6,766 bases of DNA, taken from assembly GCA_004356415.1 (NCBI GenBank), contig SMWN01000100.1:1-6766 (forward strand), in the 5' to 3' direction. Below are positions 5,993 through 6,766 of the stretch, one piece after another (position 1 is the first letter of the stretch; each line of letters begins with the position of its first letter). The DNA comes from Gammaproteobacteria bacterium. Lineage in GTDB: Bacteria; Pseudomonadota; Gammaproteobacteria; Eutrophobiales; Eutrophobiaceae. A program made the position numbers and the translations under genes. Below the pieces are notes generated by a model. That model had not been told where the DNA came from. It did no database searches and saw only the letters and a program-made list of their open reading frames with translations.

Positions 5993-6766
5993 ATGGTAAT
6001 ATCAGCCACAATGGTAATGGAGCTTCGCGAGCGTACTGGTGCTGGCATGATGGATTGCAAAAAGGCACTCCAGGAAGCTGATGGTGATATTGAAAGAGCC
6101 ATTGAGAATATGCGCAAATCAGGCATGGCAAAGGCTGCCAGGAAGGCAGGACGCATTGCTGCAGAAGGTTTGGTTGTCATTAAGCGAAATGGAAAAACTG
6201 GACAGACAGTCATTGCTGAAATTAATTCTGAAACAGATTTTGTTACCAAAAATGACAGCTTCAAAGGATTTTGCAATGAGGTTGCGACTTGCATTTTAGC
6301 TGATCAGCCAGCAGATATCGATACCTTAATGGAGAGCAAGGTCGGTGATACCGGCCAGACGGTTGAAGAAATGCGTCAGCAACTGGTTTCAAAAATAGGT
6401 GAAAACATTAGTGTCAGACGCTTTTCACAGCTTAATTCAGCACAAGGAACATTGGGTGCATATCTGCATGGTGTTCGTATCGGTGTGCTCGTTGAAATAG
6501 AGGGTGGTGATGAAGCCCTGGCAAAGGACATTGCCATGCATATCGCCGCAAGTAACCCTGTATGCATTGCCGAGGAAGATGTACCACAGGATTTACTTGC
6601 TAAGGAGAAAGAAATATTTGTTGCACAGGCAGAAGAAAGCGGTAAGCCACCGGATATTATTGAGAAGATGATCGGCGGGCGTATTAACAAGTTTTTAAAA
6701 GAGATTACCCTGCTAGGTCAGCCTTTTGTCAAAGACCCTGATCAGACGGTCGCCAAATTACTTGAG
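5993..6766 (+). CDS. tsf: Elongation factor Ts, C-terminus beyond the right edge
   Basis: EF-Ts catalyses GDP release from EF-Tu. The 258 residues present cover nearly all of the protein (E. coli 283). The N-terminal UBA-like domain carries ELRERTGAGMMDCKKAL (10-26) and AIENMRKSGMAKAARKAG (36-53). The core has the EF-Tu-contacting TDFV (81-84) within EINSETDFVTKND, then VSKIGENISVRR (132-143), GAYLHGVRIGVLVEI (155-169) with conserved His159, DIAMHIAASNP (179-189) and ITLLGQPFVKDP (238-249). His159 sits about 11-12 residues later than its E. coli equivalent because the 100-130 segment is longer. The ATG at 5993 gives an N-terminus one residue shorter than E. coli and has a good SD. The later Met7 and Met9 are less likely starts. 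The frame is open at the window edge, and about 25-30 residues should follow. In most relatives pyrH and frr come next, which cannot be checked here. Confidence 0.98.
   Translation, partial: MVISATMVMELRERTGAGMMDCKKALQEADGDIERAIENMRKSGMAKAARKAGRIAAEGLVVIKRNGKTGQTVIAEINSETDFVTKNDSFKGFCNEVATCILADQPADIDTLMESKVGDTGQTVEEMRQQLVSKIGENISVRRFSQLNSAQGTLGAYLHGVRIGVLVEIEGGDEALAKDIAMHIAASNPVCIAEEDVPQDLLAKEKEIFVAQAEESGKPPDIIEKMIGGRINKFLKEITLLGQPFVKDPDQTVAKLLE

Noticed and set aside
5896..6690. Minus-strand open frames antisense to the S2 tail and tsf (132 and 104 codons)
   Set aside because: They oppose strongly conserved EF-Ts coding sequence, match no family I recognise, and show no promoter or ribosome-binding signal.

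Overview
This is a chromosomal housekeeping segment, almost certainly from a gammaproteobacterium. The reasons are the presence of MutH, an endonuclease largely restricted to Dam-methylating gammaproteobacteria and their relatives; the DusA and GlnD types; and the map-glnD cluster facing away from rpsB-tsf. Base composition looks moderately AT-rich by eye. I cannot name the genus. There is no mobile element, CRISPR array, tRNA or rRNA.

Left arm, minus strand (1-4814): transcription runs leftward through map (type I methionine aminopeptidase), glnD (PII uridylyl-transferase/uridylyl-removing enzyme), mutH (mismatch-repair endonuclease) and dusA (tRNA dihydrouridine synthase A, cut by the left edge). 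Gaps are 3 nt (map/glnD), 21 nt (glnD/mutH) and a 20-nt overlap (mutH/dusA), so the four genes look like one transcription unit. Ribosome-binding sites inside it are weak, which suggests translational coupling.

Divergent spacer (4815-4997): it holds a good sigma70-type promoter for rpsB (TTGTTA, 17-nt spacer, TATAAA, GC-rich discriminator). A leader of about 107 nt follows, with features expected of the S2-autoregulated rpsB leader: a conserved-looking GGAGGCGUAACCC block, a GNRA-capped hairpin and a tiny upstream reading frame. The map promoter could not be assigned with confidence.

Right arm, plus strand (4998-6766): rpsB (ribosomal protein S2) is followed after 2 nt by tsf (EF-Ts), which is cut by the right edge and probably lacks only about 25-30 residues. 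The two supply a small-subunit protein and the nucleotide-exchange factor for EF-Tu.

The most unusual feature is S2 itself. It has 330 residues against about 240 in E. coli, because it carries an acidic linker and then a lysine-rich tail (29 Lys in the last 75 residues). I found no sign of a new multi-gene system. The items worth a second look are the S2 tail, the compact rpsB-tsf junction, the rpsB leader with its mini-ORF, and the placement of mutH within the map-glnD-dusA unit.
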